From Streptomyces sp. HUAS ZL42 (lineage in GTDB: Bacteria > Actinomycetota > Actinomycetes > Streptomycetales > Streptomycetaceae), in contig NZ_CP160403.1 in assembly GCF_040782645.1 (NCBI RefSeq), positions 9,087,001-9,151,000 on the forward strand: a DNA stretch of 64,000 bases, written 5' to 3'. Made by a program: the position numbers and the translations under genes. The first letter of the stretch is position 1; each line of letters begins with the position of its first letter. Under the pieces are notes generated by a model. It searched no databases and had not been told where the DNA came from. It worked only from the letters and a program-made list of their open reading frames with translations. Positions 25,450 through 34,289 of this stretch are shown piece after piece.

Positions 25450-27072
25450 TCAGGATCCTTCGTCGTTCTCAGGCCCGCAGGAGCTGCCGCTGGGAGGCAG
25501 GGAGCCGTACAGCAGGAAGGCGTCGATCTTGCGGTGCACGCACTTGGAGGACGCGTAGCCGGTGTGGCCCTCGCCCTTGTTGTCGAGCACGACGGCCGAC
25601 GAGCCCAGGCGCTCGGCCGTCTCCTCGGTCCAGCGGTACGGCGTCGCCGGGTCGCCGCGCGTTCCGACGAGCAGCATCTTCGGCGTGTCGACGTCCTTCA
25701 CCTTGTCGCGTATGAAGTCGGTGCCCTTGGGGCGGCCGTAGCACATCAGCACCTGGGTGAGCCGGTACTGCCCGAAGACCGGCGACGCCTCCTCGTACTC
25801 GGCTCGCAGCCGCCGGAGATCCTCGGTGATCCGCCCGGCGGTCGGGCGGTCCGGGTCGTCCGCGCAGTTGATCGCCATCAGCGCCGCCGGGAGGTTGTCC
25901 AGGGGGACGTCCTCCCCGTCGACGAGACCGCCGTCGCTCTCGTCCGGGCTGCCACCGTTCGGGCTCGGACTCGGGCTCGGGCCGGGGCTCGTGCGCAAGA
26001 CGCCGCTGTTCGTGAACGTCAGGATGCCACTGGCGTCGCCGTCCTCGACGAGCTGGGCGAGGGCCCGCTCCAGCGAGGGCCACCACTCCTTGCTGTAGAG
26101 CGCCGAGCCGATGGCGCCGACGAGGTCCTGGCCGGAGAGCCGGTTGCCGAATTCCGTCGGCACGGGATCCTCGTCGAGCGAACGGATGAGCCGTACGACC
26201 GACTCCCTGGCCTTGCGGGCATCCTGCCCGAACGGGCAGGCGACGTCCTTCACGCACCAGTCGACGAAGGCCTCCAGCGCCACCTGCTGCCCCCGGGCAC
26301 CGGCCACGCCCTGCTCGGTCAGCGGTTCGGTCAGCGTGTCCACACCGTCGAAGACCATCCGGCCCACCTTGTCCGGGAACTGGGCCGCGTACACCGCGCC
26401 GAGCCGGGACCCGTAGGAGAAACCGAGGTAGTTGAGCTTCTTGTCGCCGAGTGCCTGGCGCATCACGTCCAGGTCCCGCGAGGCGTTCACCGTGCCGATG
26501 TGCGGCAGCACCGCCCCGGAGTGCTCGGCGCAGAGGTCGGCCGCCTTCTTCAACTTCTCGAGTGCGTCCTGCGGATGACTGAGATCGGCCGAGGGGTCGT
26601 CCGTCACCGCGGCGGCCTCGTCCTCACCTTCACCACAACTGACGGGGGAGGAGCGGCCGACGCCCCGGGGGTCGAAGGTCACCACGTCGTACTCGTCCGT
26701 GAGGTCCATGAACTCCTTGCCGCCGAAGGCGAGTTCGGGCACGCCCGCGCCGCCCGGGCCGCCGAAGTTCAGCACCACCGAGCCACGTTTCCCGGCCGTG
26801 GCCCGGTAGCGGGCGAGAGCGAGTTCGAGTGTGCCCGCGGCGGGTCTGGCGTAGTCGAGCGGTACGGTGATCTTGCCGCACTGCAGGTCCCTCGGCATAC
26901 CGTCGCTCTCGCACGCCGACCAGGTGATCTTCTGGCGGTAGAACCGGGACAGGGTGGACTCGTCCCCGCCGCCGCCCGCGGCCGGTGGCGCCGTGCCGAG
27001 CAGGGTCAGCGCGGCGGCTCCGGCGAGCGCACAGCGCCGGAGCGCGGGGCGCTTCGACAGCTTGGCCAGCAT
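25450..27072 (-). CDS. Secreted alpha/beta hydrolase, S33 tripeptidyl-aminopeptidase type
   Basis: This 540-residue exported enzyme resembles Streptomyces tripeptidyl aminopeptidases (S33 family). An N-terminal signal peptide is visible: KLSKRP then a hydrophobic stretch ALAGAAALTLLG and a cleavage region near PPAAGG. The mature part carries NFGGPGGAGV (oxyanion), DVVTFDPRGVGRS, the nucleophile elbow GFSYGSRLG, Asp in LVGTRGDPATPY and His in GEGHTGY, followed by the C-terminal Cys region typical of the family (SSKCVHRKID). A Ser/Pro-rich insertion (GPSPSPSPNGG) near residue 370 is probably a surface loop. It converges on the hydrolase gene at 24661 with a 9-base gap. Confidence 0.9.
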   Translation of the reverse strand: MLAKLSKRPALRRCALAGAAALTLLGTAPPAAGGGGDESTLSRFYRQKITWSACESDGMPRDLQCGKITVPLDYARPAAGTLELALARYRATAGKRGSVVLNFGGPGGAGVPELAFGGKEFMDLTDEYDVVTFDPRGVGRSSPVSCGEGEDEAAAVTDDPSADLSHPQDALEKLKKAADLCAEHSGAVLPHIGTVNASRDLDVMRQALGDKKLNYLGFSYGSRLGAVYAAQFPDKVGRMVFDGVDTLTEPLTEQGVAGARGQQVALEAFVDWCVKDVACPFGQDARKARESVVRLIRSLDEDPVPTEFGNRLSGQDLVGAIGSALYSKEWWPSLERALAQLVEDGDASGILTFTNSGVLRTSPGPSPSPSPNGGSPDESDGGLVDGEDVPLDNLPAALMAINCADDPDRPTAGRITEDLRRLRAEYEEASPVFGQYRLTQVLMCYGRPKGTDFIRDKVKDVDTPKMLLVGTRGDPATPYRWTEETAERLGSSAVVLDNKGEGHTGYASSKCVHRKIDAFLLYGSLPPSGSSCGPENDEGS

Positions 27073-27323
27073 CAGTGCCTCCCGGGACGCCCCGCGGCGG
27101 ACCGCGGGATTCGGTGCCCTCGAACACGATAAGCGGCACCCGGAAGCCGCGCCTCCGGACGTGTGCGGTTCCCACGGGGCGCCTCGTTCTCCTTTGCCGG
27201 CAGTTCGATGAGCCTGTCACTCGATGGGGTGAAAGGCCGATTAGCCATAACTCCGATGGTTCGCCCGCGTTCTATCCGGTGCGGGTGAGGGCCCGCGACC
27301 GATGTCTGGAAGGCAGGGAACCT

Positions 27324-27962
27324 ATGAGACGGGTAACCCGGAACGGGATGATCGCCGTCGCTGCCGCGTCCGGCGCGATGGCCGTGGCGATGCCGGCCCA
27401 CGCCGACTCCGCGGTGGACGGCTCGGCCGCCGGCTCGCCCGGACTGATCTCCGGCAACACCGTCCAGGTGCCGGTGCACGTGCCGGTGAACGTGTGCGGG
27501 AACACCGTGAACGTGGCCGGGCTCCTGAATCCGGCGGCGGGCAACACATGCGTCAACGAGGCCGCTGGCAAGGGCGACGGGCCGTCGTCGTCGCCGGGCG
27601 GCGGAGCGGTCGCGCACGGCAGCGGGACGGCCTCCGGGGTGATCTCCGGCAACGGGGTGCAGATTCCCGTCGATCTCCCGGTCGACATCAGCGGCAACAC
27701 GGTGAGCGGGGTCGGCATCGGCAACGCGGCCACCGGCAACGAGTCCGTGAACGCACCGGGTGACCACCCGAGGACCACGCCGACGCGATCGGTGCCTCGC
27801 GAGAGGCACCTGGGCCGGGAGACCGCCCCGCGCCAGCACCGCGTGGCGGCCCTGGCGAGCACGGGAGCGGACCACACGCTGCCCGCCGTGGCCGGGAGCG
27901 CGGCGCTGCTGCTGAGCGGAGCCGTCCTGTACCGGCGCTTCCGCCCGGGGGCGCGGGCCTGA
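27324..27962 (+). CDS. Long chaplin with two chaplin domains and LASTG sorting signal
   Basis: This 212-residue secreted protein has a signal peptide ending near PAHADSA and two chaplin domains. Domain 1 (about residues 38-75) has SPGLISGNTVQVPVHVPVN, CGNTVNVAG and GNTCVN, so both conserved cysteines are present. Domain 2 (about 110-150) has the same spacing but the cysteines are replaced (DISGNTVSG, GNESVN). A Pro/Arg linker is followed by LASTG, a hydrophobic helix and RRFRPGARA: a class E sortase substrate that would be anchored to peptidoglycan. Chaplins coat aerial hyphae. AGGGA precedes ATG 27324. It is probably monocistronic. Confidence 0.92.
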   Translation: MRRVTRNGMIAVAAASGAMAVAMPAHADSAVDGSAAGSPGLISGNTVQVPVHVPVNVCGNTVNVAGLLNPAAGNTCVNEAAGKGDGPSSSPGGGAVAHGSGTASGVISGNGVQIPVDLPVDISGNTVSGVGIGNAATGNESVNAPGDHPRTTPTRSVPRERHLGRETAPRQHRVAALASTGADHTLPAVAGSAALLLSGAVLYRRFRPGARA

Positions 27963-28144
27963 CGGGGCGGCCCGACCGTCGCCGAGCGGCACCAGGAGAC
28001 ACAGGACCGCCGCACTTCGAACCGCGGCCCGCCCGGAGGGCCGGGTGCCCGCATGTCGCGCCCGCACCCGGCCGCCTTGCCGGAGGCGCAGCGCCGCTCC
28101 GTAAATCCGTTGCCCCCGTCATGGACCGATGCTGCGATGAACGC

Positions 28145-28921
28145 ATGGATCATGCCGCGGTACTCGCCCTCTACGACCGGGACATGCGCGAAGACGCACG
28201 GCCCGACGGCCCCGACTCCAGGATCGAGCGGACGGGGAACGTCGTCCGCCAGATCGCGTCCGCGCACGGCTGGAACGGCGTCCTCTGGTCCGGTCTGGAC
28301 ACGGCGGGCGCCGACGCGGCGATCGCCGAGCAGGTCGCCTGCTTCACCGAACTCGACCGGGACTTCGAGTGGAAGCTCTACGGCCACGACGGGCCGGCGG
28401 ATCTCGGTCGGCGGCTGAGGTCGGCCGGATTCGTGCCCGAGCCCGAAGAGACGCTGATGATCGGCGAGGTCGCCGGTCTGCCCCTGGACGCCGAGCCACC
28501 GGAGGGCGTCCGCGTCCTCGCCGTCAGTGACGCTCAGGGCGTCGACCTCGTGGCCGTCGTACACGAGAAGGCCTTCGGCACGGACAGTTCACGGCTGCGG
28601 CAACAGCTGCTCGCCCGGCTCGCCGCCGACCCGGACACGGTCGTCGCCGTCGTCGCTCTCGCCGGTGACCAGCCGGTCGGCTCGGCCCGCATGGAACTCG
28701 TGCCCGGCACCAGGTTCGCGGGTCTGTGGGGCGGCGGCACCGTCGAGGGCTGGCGCGGCCGCGGGATCTACCGCGCGCTGGTCGCCCACCGCGCACGCGT
28801 CGCCGTCGCACGTGGCTACCGCTACCTCCAGGTCGACGCCTCCGACCAGAGCCGCCCCATCCTCGAACGCCTCGGATTCGCGCCGCTGACCACCACGACG
28901 CCGTACGTGTACGTGCAGTAG
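28145..28921 (+). CDS. GNAT-family N-acetyltransferase
   Basis: This 258-residue protein has a GNAT C-terminal half: VVAVVALAGDQPVGSARMEL, GLWGGGTVEGWRGRGIYRAL (acetyl-CoA pyrophosphate loop R/QxxGxG/A as GWRGRGIY) and DASDQSRPILERLGF. The N-terminal half (about 1-120) has a divergent fold-related segment, so a tandem GNAT architecture is possible. ATG 28145 is chosen over 28121 because related proteins begin DHAAVLALYDRDMRE, although neither has a good ribosome-binding site. The substrate is unknown. Confidence 0.8.
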   Translation: MDHAAVLALYDRDMREDARPDGPDSRIERTGNVVRQIASAHGWNGVLWSGLDTAGADAAIAEQVACFTELDRDFEWKLYGHDGPADLGRRLRSAGFVPEPEETLMIGEVAGLPLDAEPPEGVRVLAVSDAQGVDLVAVVHEKAFGTDSSRLRQQLLARLAADPDTVVAVVALAGDQPVGSARMELVPGTRFAGLWGGGTVEGWRGRGIYRALVAHRARVAVARGYRYLQVDASDQSRPILERLGFAPLTTTTPYVYVQ

Positions 28922-29040
28922 GACCGCGGTGCCGGCTCAGCCCGGGCCGAACGCGTCCGCCGGCGCGTCTGCTCGCGGGCACGGTGGCGGCCACCCTGTC
29001 CCGGTAGGGCGACTGGCCGGCGACCATGCGAGGCGCGGGC

Positions 29041-29922
29041 TCACAGATCGAGCTGGTACTCCACCGCCTTGTGCGTGGGTACGTACCCGAGCGCGTCGTT
29101 GACCGCGAGCATCGGCGCGTTGCTGTCCGCGGTGTCGGTGAGCAGCCCCGCGAGGCGGGGATGCCGCTTCCGCACTCCCGCGACCGTGGCCGCCTTCATC
29201 CAGCGGGCGAGGCCGCGGCCCCGGTGCTCGGGGAGCACCGCCGTGCCGTAGTGCTGTCCGTCGCCCAGTCCGTCGCCCGGTACGACGAGTTCGGAGAAGC
29301 CGACGACGGAGCCGTCCGCGCCGTCCAGTACGGCGGCGGTGTGCAGCAGGTCCCCGCGACGCGCGATCGCTTCAGCGGCCGCGGCGACCCGTTCCAGGTC
29401 CCACACGACCGTGCCGAAGTCCGTGTCCTCCATCGGCATGTCGTCCATGGCGCGCCGGGAATCGGCATACGACTGCGCCAGTTCGGCCGGGGGGACGCCG
29501 TCCCACTCTGTCAACCGATAGCCGGGACGCGGCAGTTGGACGAGTTTGTCGAGCTCCGCGAAGTCGGCGTCGGCCAGCGACAGCCTGGCGTACGTCAGCG
29601 TCAGCACCCGGCGAAAGCCGCGCGCAGCCAGGAACAGGTCGGCGGGGGAGCCCAGTTCGGCCTGGGCGAGGACCGAGCGCCGGCTCTCCGCCCGGGCCGC
29701 GGCCTCGGCGGTCTGCAGCAGCCGGGTGCCGACGCCCTGTCGCCGCTCGGCGCCGTGCACCGCGATCTCGAGCTCGGCGAGGTGCCTCTGGCCCTCCCCG
29801 GTGAACAACCGCAGGAAGGCGGACCCGACCGGAGCCCCGTCGGTTCCGGAGGCCAGCCAGGCCAGTCGGCGGCTCGAGGCTGCGGCCTCGGGGTCGGCGA
29901 GCGGGGTGATGCGCAGGGACAA
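29041..29922 (-). CDS. GNAT-family acetyltransferase, tandem-domain type
   Basis: This 293-residue protein contains two GNAT-like domains. The first (about 1-135) includes HLAELEIAVHGAERRQGVGTRLLQ, a clear acetyl-CoA motif. The second (about 150-290) includes LVVPGDGLGDGQHYGTAVLPEH and RGRGLARWMKAATV, then DSNAPMLAVNDALGYVP. This matches the mycothiol-synthase-like double-GNAT architecture of actinomycetes, but the substrate is unknown. TTG 29922 is chosen because GGAG lies 6 bases upstream and the protein then begins SLRITPLADPEA; residues further upstream are Arg-rich and unlike the gene. Confidence 0.75.
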   Translation of the reverse strand: MSLRITPLADPEAAASSRRLAWLASGTDGAPVGSAFLRLFTGEGQRHLAELEIAVHGAERRQGVGTRLLQTAEAAARAESRRSVLAQAELGSPADLFLAARGFRRVLTLTYARLSLADADFAELDKLVQLPRPGYRLTEWDGVPPAELAQSYADSRRAMDDMPMEDTDFGTVVWDLERVAAAAEAIARRGDLLHTAAVLDGADGSVVGFSELVVPGDGLGDGQHYGTAVLPEHRGRGLARWMKAATVAGVRKRHPRLAGLLTDTADSNAPMLAVNDALGYVPTHKAVEYQLDL

Positions 29923-30038
29923 GAGGGCTCCGTCACGGTCGGATCGGTGCAGTGCGACCTGCGAAGCCAAGCGGAGCCCGGTGGGGTGCGCAACGGAATT
30001 TGTCCCGCACAGCGCCGGGCCCGCACACCCCTGCCTCG

Positions 30039-30314
30039 TCAATGACGCAACCGCCCCCGTCCCTTGCTCCGGTCCAGCGCAGCGACCCCGAGCGCGGCCA
30101 GGGCGATCTGGATCAGCCACTCGACCCAGTCCACTCCGTTGGTGTCGGCCACGTCGAGCCCGGCGGCAATCGCCGACCCGATCAGTGCGGCCACGATGCC
30201 GACGAGGATCGTCCACAGGATGCCGATCCGCTGGCGCCCCGGGACGACGAGCCGTCCCAGCACACCGATGATGATGCCGATGAAAATGGCACTGATGATG
30301 CCTGAGATCTCCAT
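30039..30314 (-). CDS. GlsB/YeaQ/YmgE-family small membrane protein
   Basis: This 91-residue protein belongs to the transglycosylase-associated/GlsB family of stress-associated membrane proteins. It begins MEISGIISAIFIGIIIGVL, has the conserved GRLVVPGRQ loop, a second membrane helix (ILVGIVAALIGSAIAAGL) and a third near the C-terminus (IQIALAALGVAAL), ending in a basic tail. ATG 30314 is preceded by a purine-rich stretch and matches the family start. It lies downstream of no other gene on this strand. Confidence 0.85.
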   Translation of the reverse strand: MEISGIISAIFIGIIIGVLGRLVVPGRQRIGILWTILVGIVAALIGSAIAAGLDVADTNGVDWVEWLIQIALAALGVAALDRSKGRGRLRH

Positions 30315-30529
30315 CTCTGCCCCTCTTTGTCGAGACCCCGTTGCTGTCCGTGTTCCCCCTGCGGGCCGGGGCACTCCGTTCCGGTTATTGCCCGCGTTTG
30401 ATGTTCACGGCCCGGTCATGCCATGTACCTTTCAATCGGTCCACGCGTGTAGAACTCTCGATCGGGTCTACGCGCGCAGATTCAGCGCCCCGCACCGCCT
30501 CTTTCCCCACCCCTCAGGAGGTTCGCCGG

Positions 30530-31978
30530 ATGCTCGGATCAAGAAGATCCCGTCACAGACTCACCACGGCCCTGGCCGGTCTCGGACTGCTCGTCACGGG
30601 GATCGCCCTCCAGGTGAGCACCAGCGCCACGCCCGCGGTCGCAGCCACTCCGCACCGCATCCTGTTCGACAACGCACACGCGGAGACGGCCGGCAACGCC
30701 GACTGGATCATCTCCACCAGCCAGCCGGACCCGCTGGGCCAGGACTCCTCCCCGTCCGCCGAGACCGACTGGACCGGCGCGCTGTCGGCCTGGGGCGTGG
30801 CCCTGCAGAAGACCGGCGACTACAGCCTGAAGACACTGCCCTCGGGCTCCAGCCTCAGCTACGGCGGCTCGTCCACGACCGACCTGTCGAACTTCGACAC
30901 GCTGGTTCTGCCGGAGCCGAACACCCTCTTCACCACCGCCGAGAAGACGGCGATCATGAACTTCGTCAAGAACGGCGGCGGCCTGTTCATGGTCTCCGAC
31001 CACACCGGCGCCGACCGCAACAACGACGGCGAGGACGCGGTCGAGATCCTCAACGACCTGATGACGAACAACAGCATCGACTCCACCGACCCGTTCGGCT
31101 TCTCGATCGACTCGCTCAGCATCGGCTCCGGTTACCCGGCGGCGATCAGCGACAGCACCGACCCGGTGCTGCACGGCTCCTTCGGCACCGTCACCAAGAG
31201 CCTCATCGCCAGCGGTACCACCGCCACGCTCAAGCCGTCCGACAACTCCAGCGTCAAGGGCCTGCTCTACCGCAGCGGTTACTCCGGCAACACCGGAGTC
31301 TTCTTCGCCACCAGCACGTTCGGCAGCGGACGGGTCGCCTTCTGGGGCGACAGCTCTCCCATCGACGACGGCACCGGCCAGTCCGGCAACACGCTGTACG
31401 ACGGCTGGAACGACTCCGGAGCCACCAACGCCGCCCTCGCCCTCAACGCCACCGAGTGGCTGTCCGGCGTGAGCGGTGACGGCGGGGGCGGGGGCGGCGG
31501 CACCTGCACCGCCGCGCAGCTGCTTGCCAACCCCGGCTTCGAGTCCGGCGGCAGCTCCTGGACCGCGACGAGCGGCGTCATCACGAACGACTCCGGCGAA
31601 GCGGCCCGCACGGGCTCCTACAAGGCCTGGCTGAACGGCTACGGCTCCGCCCACACCGACACACTCGCGCAGTCCGTGACCATCCCGTCCGGCTGCACCG
31701 CGGCCACGCTGAGTTTCTACCTCCACGTGGACACGGCCGAGACGACAACCTCCACGGCGTACGACACGCTCAAGGCACAGGTCCTCAACAGCAGCGGAAC
31801 GGTCCTGTCCACGCTCGCGACCTACTCGAACCTCAGCGCCGCGAGCGGATTCACGCAGCGCAACTTCAGCCTGGCGAGCTACGCGGGCCAGACGGTCACG
31901 ATCAAGTTCACCGGTACGGAGGGCTCCACCCTGCAGACCTCGTTCGTCATCGACGACACGGCGCTCAACGTGAGCTGA
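30530..31978 (+). CDS. Secreted two-domain protein, ThuA/DUF4350-like plus C-terminal CBM-like domain
   Basis: This 482-residue exported protein has a signal peptide (RSRHRLTTALAGLGLLVTG, cleavage near TPAVAATPH). The N-terminal domain (about 40-315) has the pattern HRILFDNAHAETAGNADW, FDTLVLPEPN, NGGGLFMVSDHTGADRNNDG and GSGRVAFWGDSSPIDDG, like Class I glutamine-amidotransferase-fold (ThuA/DUF4350) domains. A Gly run joins it to a beta-sandwich domain (about 330-482: LLANPGFESGGSSWTATSG, TLSFYLHVDT, TFVIDD-like end) as found in extracellular hydrolases and proteases. An AGGAGG ribosome-binding site lies 9 bases before ATG 30530. Enzymatic activity is unclear. Confidence 0.78.
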   Translation: MLGSRRSRHRLTTALAGLGLLVTGIALQVSTSATPAVAATPHRILFDNAHAETAGNADWIISTSQPDPLGQDSSPSAETDWTGALSAWGVALQKTGDYSLKTLPSGSSLSYGGSSTTDLSNFDTLVLPEPNTLFTTAEKTAIMNFVKNGGGLFMVSDHTGADRNNDGEDAVEILNDLMTNNSIDSTDPFGFSIDSLSIGSGYPAAISDSTDPVLHGSFGTVTKSLIASGTTATLKPSDNSSVKGLLYRSGYSGNTGVFFATSTFGSGRVAFWGDSSPIDDGTGQSGNTLYDGWNDSGATNAALALNATEWLSGVSGDGGGGGGGTCTAAQLLANPGFESGGSSWTATSGVITNDSGEAARTGSYKAWLNGYGSAHTDTLAQSVTIPSGCTAATLSFYLHVDTAETTTSTAYDTLKAQVLNSSGTVLSTLATYSNLSAASGFTQRNFSLASYAGQTVTIKFTGTEGSTLQTSFVIDDTALNVS

Positions 31979-31986
31979 CACGTTGC

Positions 31987-32021
31987 GGGGTGGGCCTGCC
32001 CCCGCGGGGCAGGCCCACCCC
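31987..32021 (+). terminator. Perfect 15-bp stem terminator
   Basis: GGGGTGGGCCTGCCC and its exact complement GGGCAGGCCCACCCC are separated by five bases, beginning 8 bases after the stop of the secreted-protein gene. This is a typical actinomycete hairpin terminator without a T tract. Confidence 0.85.
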
Positions 32022-32118
32022 GGGGCGGCCGGCACGTGACCCGCGATGCCGATCGCCCTCCGGCGCCGAATGCAGTTGCCCATACGGTTCCCGTCGATGA
32101 GCGGCACCTCCGCACGCG

Positions 32119-32148
32119 TTGACATGCAGGTAATCACCTGCATAACGT
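32119..32148 (+). promoter_or_regulatory. Promoter with palindromic operator in the -35/-10 spacer
   Basis: TTGACA at 32119-32124 and TAACGT at 32143-32148 (18-base spacer) form a plausible promoter. The palindrome ATGCAGGT-AATC-ACCTGCAT (32124-32143) fills the spacer exactly. It lies 30-55 bases before the ArsR-SRPBCC start. Placement inside the promoter suggests repression of the regulator's own gene. Confidence 0.65.
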
Positions 32149-32177
32149 TGAGTGTGCGATCAGAGGGCGACTCCGGG

Positions 32178-32945
32178 ATGGACAAGGTCTTCAAGGCGCT
32201 GGCCGACGACACGCGCAGGCTCCTCCTCGACCGGCTGCACGAGCAGAACGGCCAGACGCTGGGCGAGCTGTGCGAGCGCATCGACATGACCCGTCAGTCG
32301 GTCACCCAGCACCTCGCCGTCCTGGAGGCCGCCAACCTGGTCGGCACGGTGCGACGGGGGCGGGAGAAGCTGCACTACCTCAATCCGGTCCCGCTCCACG
32401 AGATCCAGGAGCGGTGGATCGACAAGTTCGAGCGTCCGCGCCTGCGCGCGCTCGGCGCCGTGAAGAGACGAGCCGAGGAAGCCATGACCGACAAGCCGAC
32501 CTATGTCTACGTCATCTACATCGCGAGCACACCCGAGAAGGTCTGGGACGCGCTCACCGACGCCGACCTGACCGCCGCCTACTGGGGCCACAGCAACGTC
32601 TCGGACTGGCAGCCCGGCTCACGCTGGGAACACGTCCGTACGGACGGCTCCGGCATCGCCGACGTGGTCGGCACGGTCGTGCTGAGCGAGCGCCCCACCC
32701 GCCTGGTCACCAACTGGGCCTCGCCCGACGACGAGGGGCAGGAGGACAAGTACTCCCGCGTCACCTTCGACATCCAGCCGCACGGCGACATCGTCCGCCT
32801 CACGGTGACCCACGAAGACCTCCCCGACGAAGGCGCGCTCGCCGAGGTCTCCTTGGGCTGGCCGGCAGTGCTCTCCAACCTCAAGTCGCTCCTCGAGACC
32901 GGCAGCCCGCTGCCGCAGGAGCCGTGGCTGGTGCCGAACGGCTGA
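32178..32945 (+). CDS. ArsR-family HTH fused to SRPBCC (AHSA1-like) domain
   Basis: This 255-residue protein joins two domains. Residues 1-90 are an ArsR-type winged helix (FKALADDTRRLLLDRLHEQN, LGELCERIDMTRQSVTQHLAVLEAANLV), with no obvious metal-binding Cys cluster. Residues 105-250 are an SRPBCC/AHSA1 domain (YIASTPEKVWDALTDADLTAAYWGHSN, WQPGSRWEHVRTDG, GWPAVLSNLKSLLETG), a hydrophobic ligand pocket. Such fusions are probably one-component sensors. ATG 32178 is used because the HTH begins there. The palindrome in its promoter suggests autoregulation. It converges on the SPW gene with a hairpin between them. Confidence 0.85.
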   Translation: MDKVFKALADDTRRLLLDRLHEQNGQTLGELCERIDMTRQSVTQHLAVLEAANLVGTVRRGREKLHYLNPVPLHEIQERWIDKFERPRLRALGAVKRRAEEAMTDKPTYVYVIYIASTPEKVWDALTDADLTAAYWGHSNVSDWQPGSRWEHVRTDGSGIADVVGTVVLSERPTRLVTNWASPDDEGQEDKYSRVTFDIQPHGDIVRLTVTHEDLPDEGALAEVSLGWPAVLSNLKSLLETGSPLPQEPWLVPNG

Positions 32946-32952
32946 AGGGCGC

Positions 32953-32994
32953 GAGAAGGCCGGCCCGCGGGGCGCGGACCGGCCGGACCTTCTC
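32953..32994. terminator. Bidirectional hairpin terminator
   Basis: GAGAAGG-CCGGCC pairs with GGCCGG-ACCTTCTC with one bulged base, giving about 13 bp of stem. It lies in the 65-base gap between two convergent genes, so it can serve both. Confidence 0.7.
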
Positions 32995-33010
32995 CTTTGC
33001 CGGAGGATCG

Positions 33011-33454
33011 TTACGGCTGGGGGGCGCTCTTCGCCGCCGTACCGGCGCACATCAGCCCCAGGATCACAGCCAGGGCGCCGACGATGATGTTGTTGAGGGC
33101 GACACCGGCGTCGGGGCTGTCACCGACGACCCAGGGCGCGATGATCATCCAGACGCCGACCGCACAGAAGGCCCAGCTGAGGCCGTACATGCGCTCGGGA
33201 GCCCTGGTGAACCCGAGGGCCAGCATGCCGATCGCGATGCCGACGATCAGGTTGTGCGTTACGAGCGCGGGCTGGCTCGTCGTGTAGTGGAGTATCCACG
33301 GGGATACGGCGCAGTACAGACCGAGCAGGAACACCGGTCCGTCCACGAGCGCCACATCGCGACCACCGAGCATGCGGTCGTACCGTGCCCGCATTTCGGA
33401 TACATCAGGGTGAGTGGTTATGTCACCTCTGCTGGTGGGCGAGACGTTGGCCAT
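33011..33454 (-). CDS. SPW-repeat membrane protein
   Basis: This 147-residue integral membrane protein has four hydrophobic helices arranged as two repeats, each with the SPW-type motif (AVSPWILHY and IAPWVVGDS). The N-terminal 40 residues are polar and cytosolic (ISPTSRGDITTHPDVSEM-like). The function of the SPW family is unknown. AAAGGAG lies 8 bases before ATG 33454. The AT-richer region just upstream probably carries its promoter. Confidence 0.85.
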   Translation of the reverse strand: MANVSPTSRGDITTHPDVSEMRARYDRMLGGRDVALVDGPVFLLGLYCAVSPWILHYTTSQPALVTHNLIVGIAIGMLALGFTRAPERMYGLSWAFCAVGVWMIIAPWVVGDSPDAGVALNNIIVGALAVILGLMCAGTAAKSAPQP

Positions 33455-33938
33455 GACTTGTCTCCTTTGACTAGCAGGCCTGACCGCGTCTGGTGCGGTA
33501 TGCGGTAAGCGCCGCGTACGCATATTCTGCGCTTATTTCGCCTTTATGTGTAGAGGTCAGGGCGGTGCCGAGGGGCAGCCGCAACGAAGACGACCGCACC
33601 GAGCCGCGCCACGCCGATCAACGGCTCGTCGAGCGGTCGTCACTGTCGCGGGGTATTCCAGCCGTTCCGTCCGCACACCCCGCGTAACACGGCCTGTCTC
33701 ACGGCCCGTTCAAGGCTTTCACCGCCAACCTCGGTGCAATGCAGTGGTCCGGGGGCGCGGCAAGCAGCATGCAGGGTGGGTATCCGGGGACACGGCCTTC
33801 TCCCGGCGTTCGTGAGTGGCGGAAGGAGACCCCGACCCCGGGGGGACATTTGGAGGGTGTCGTCGCGCGGTGTGTCGATCCGGGGCCCGGCCGTTCGTGT
33901 AGGAGGTGAGGGAACCCCACGACGCCAAGGAGGCCGTC
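33455..33938. promoter_or_regulatory. Non-coding stretch between SPW gene and DGPF/YCII gene
   Basis: These 484 bases lie between divergent genes. The part next to the SPW gene (33500-33550) is relatively AT-rich and likely promoter DNA. The rest (33560-33900) has several short overlapping frames, none with a ribosome-binding site or convincing composition. A sigma-dependent promoter for the DGPF-sigma pair is expected near 33880 but I cannot identify it. Confidence 0.3.
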
Positions 33939-34289
33939 ATGAAGTACTACCTGCTCAGCGTGGTCACTCCGAGTGAAGGGCAGATGCCCTCTCCCGACGC
34001 GCTCGCCGAGATCAACCGCAACCTCGAGACCTTCCACCAGGAGCTGCGCGAGGCCGGAGCCTGGGTCTTCGCCGGGGGTCTGCACGGACCGGAGACGGCC
34101 ACCGTGCTGCGACCCCGGGACGGCGACGTACTGATCACCGACGGACCGTACGCCGAGGGCAAGGAGTATCTGGGCGGCATCTGTCTGATCAAGGCACCCG
34201 ATCTGGACGCGGCCCTGCACTGGGGCCGCCGGGCGACCTGGGCCACCACGCTTCCCATCGAGGTGCGCCCGTTCATGGGCGAGGCGTGA
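33939..34289 (+). CDS. YCII-related DGPF-domain protein, partner of ECF sigma factor
   Basis: This 116-residue protein is of the YCII/DGPF type: [15 protein letters not shown] start, [20 protein letters not shown] and the signature [14 protein letters not shown] (DGPF motif read as DGPY). Members are regularly encoded beside ECF42 sigma factors and are thought to take part in signalling, without a proven activity. AAGGAGG precedes ATG 33939. Its TGA overlaps the sigma start (TGATG), so the two are translationally coupled. Confidence 0.85.
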   Translation: MKYYLLSVVTPSEGQMPSPDALAEINRNLETFHQELREAGAWVFAGGLHGPETATVLRPRDGDVLITDGPYAEGKEYLGGICLIKAPDLDAALHWGRRATWATTLPIEVRPFMGEA

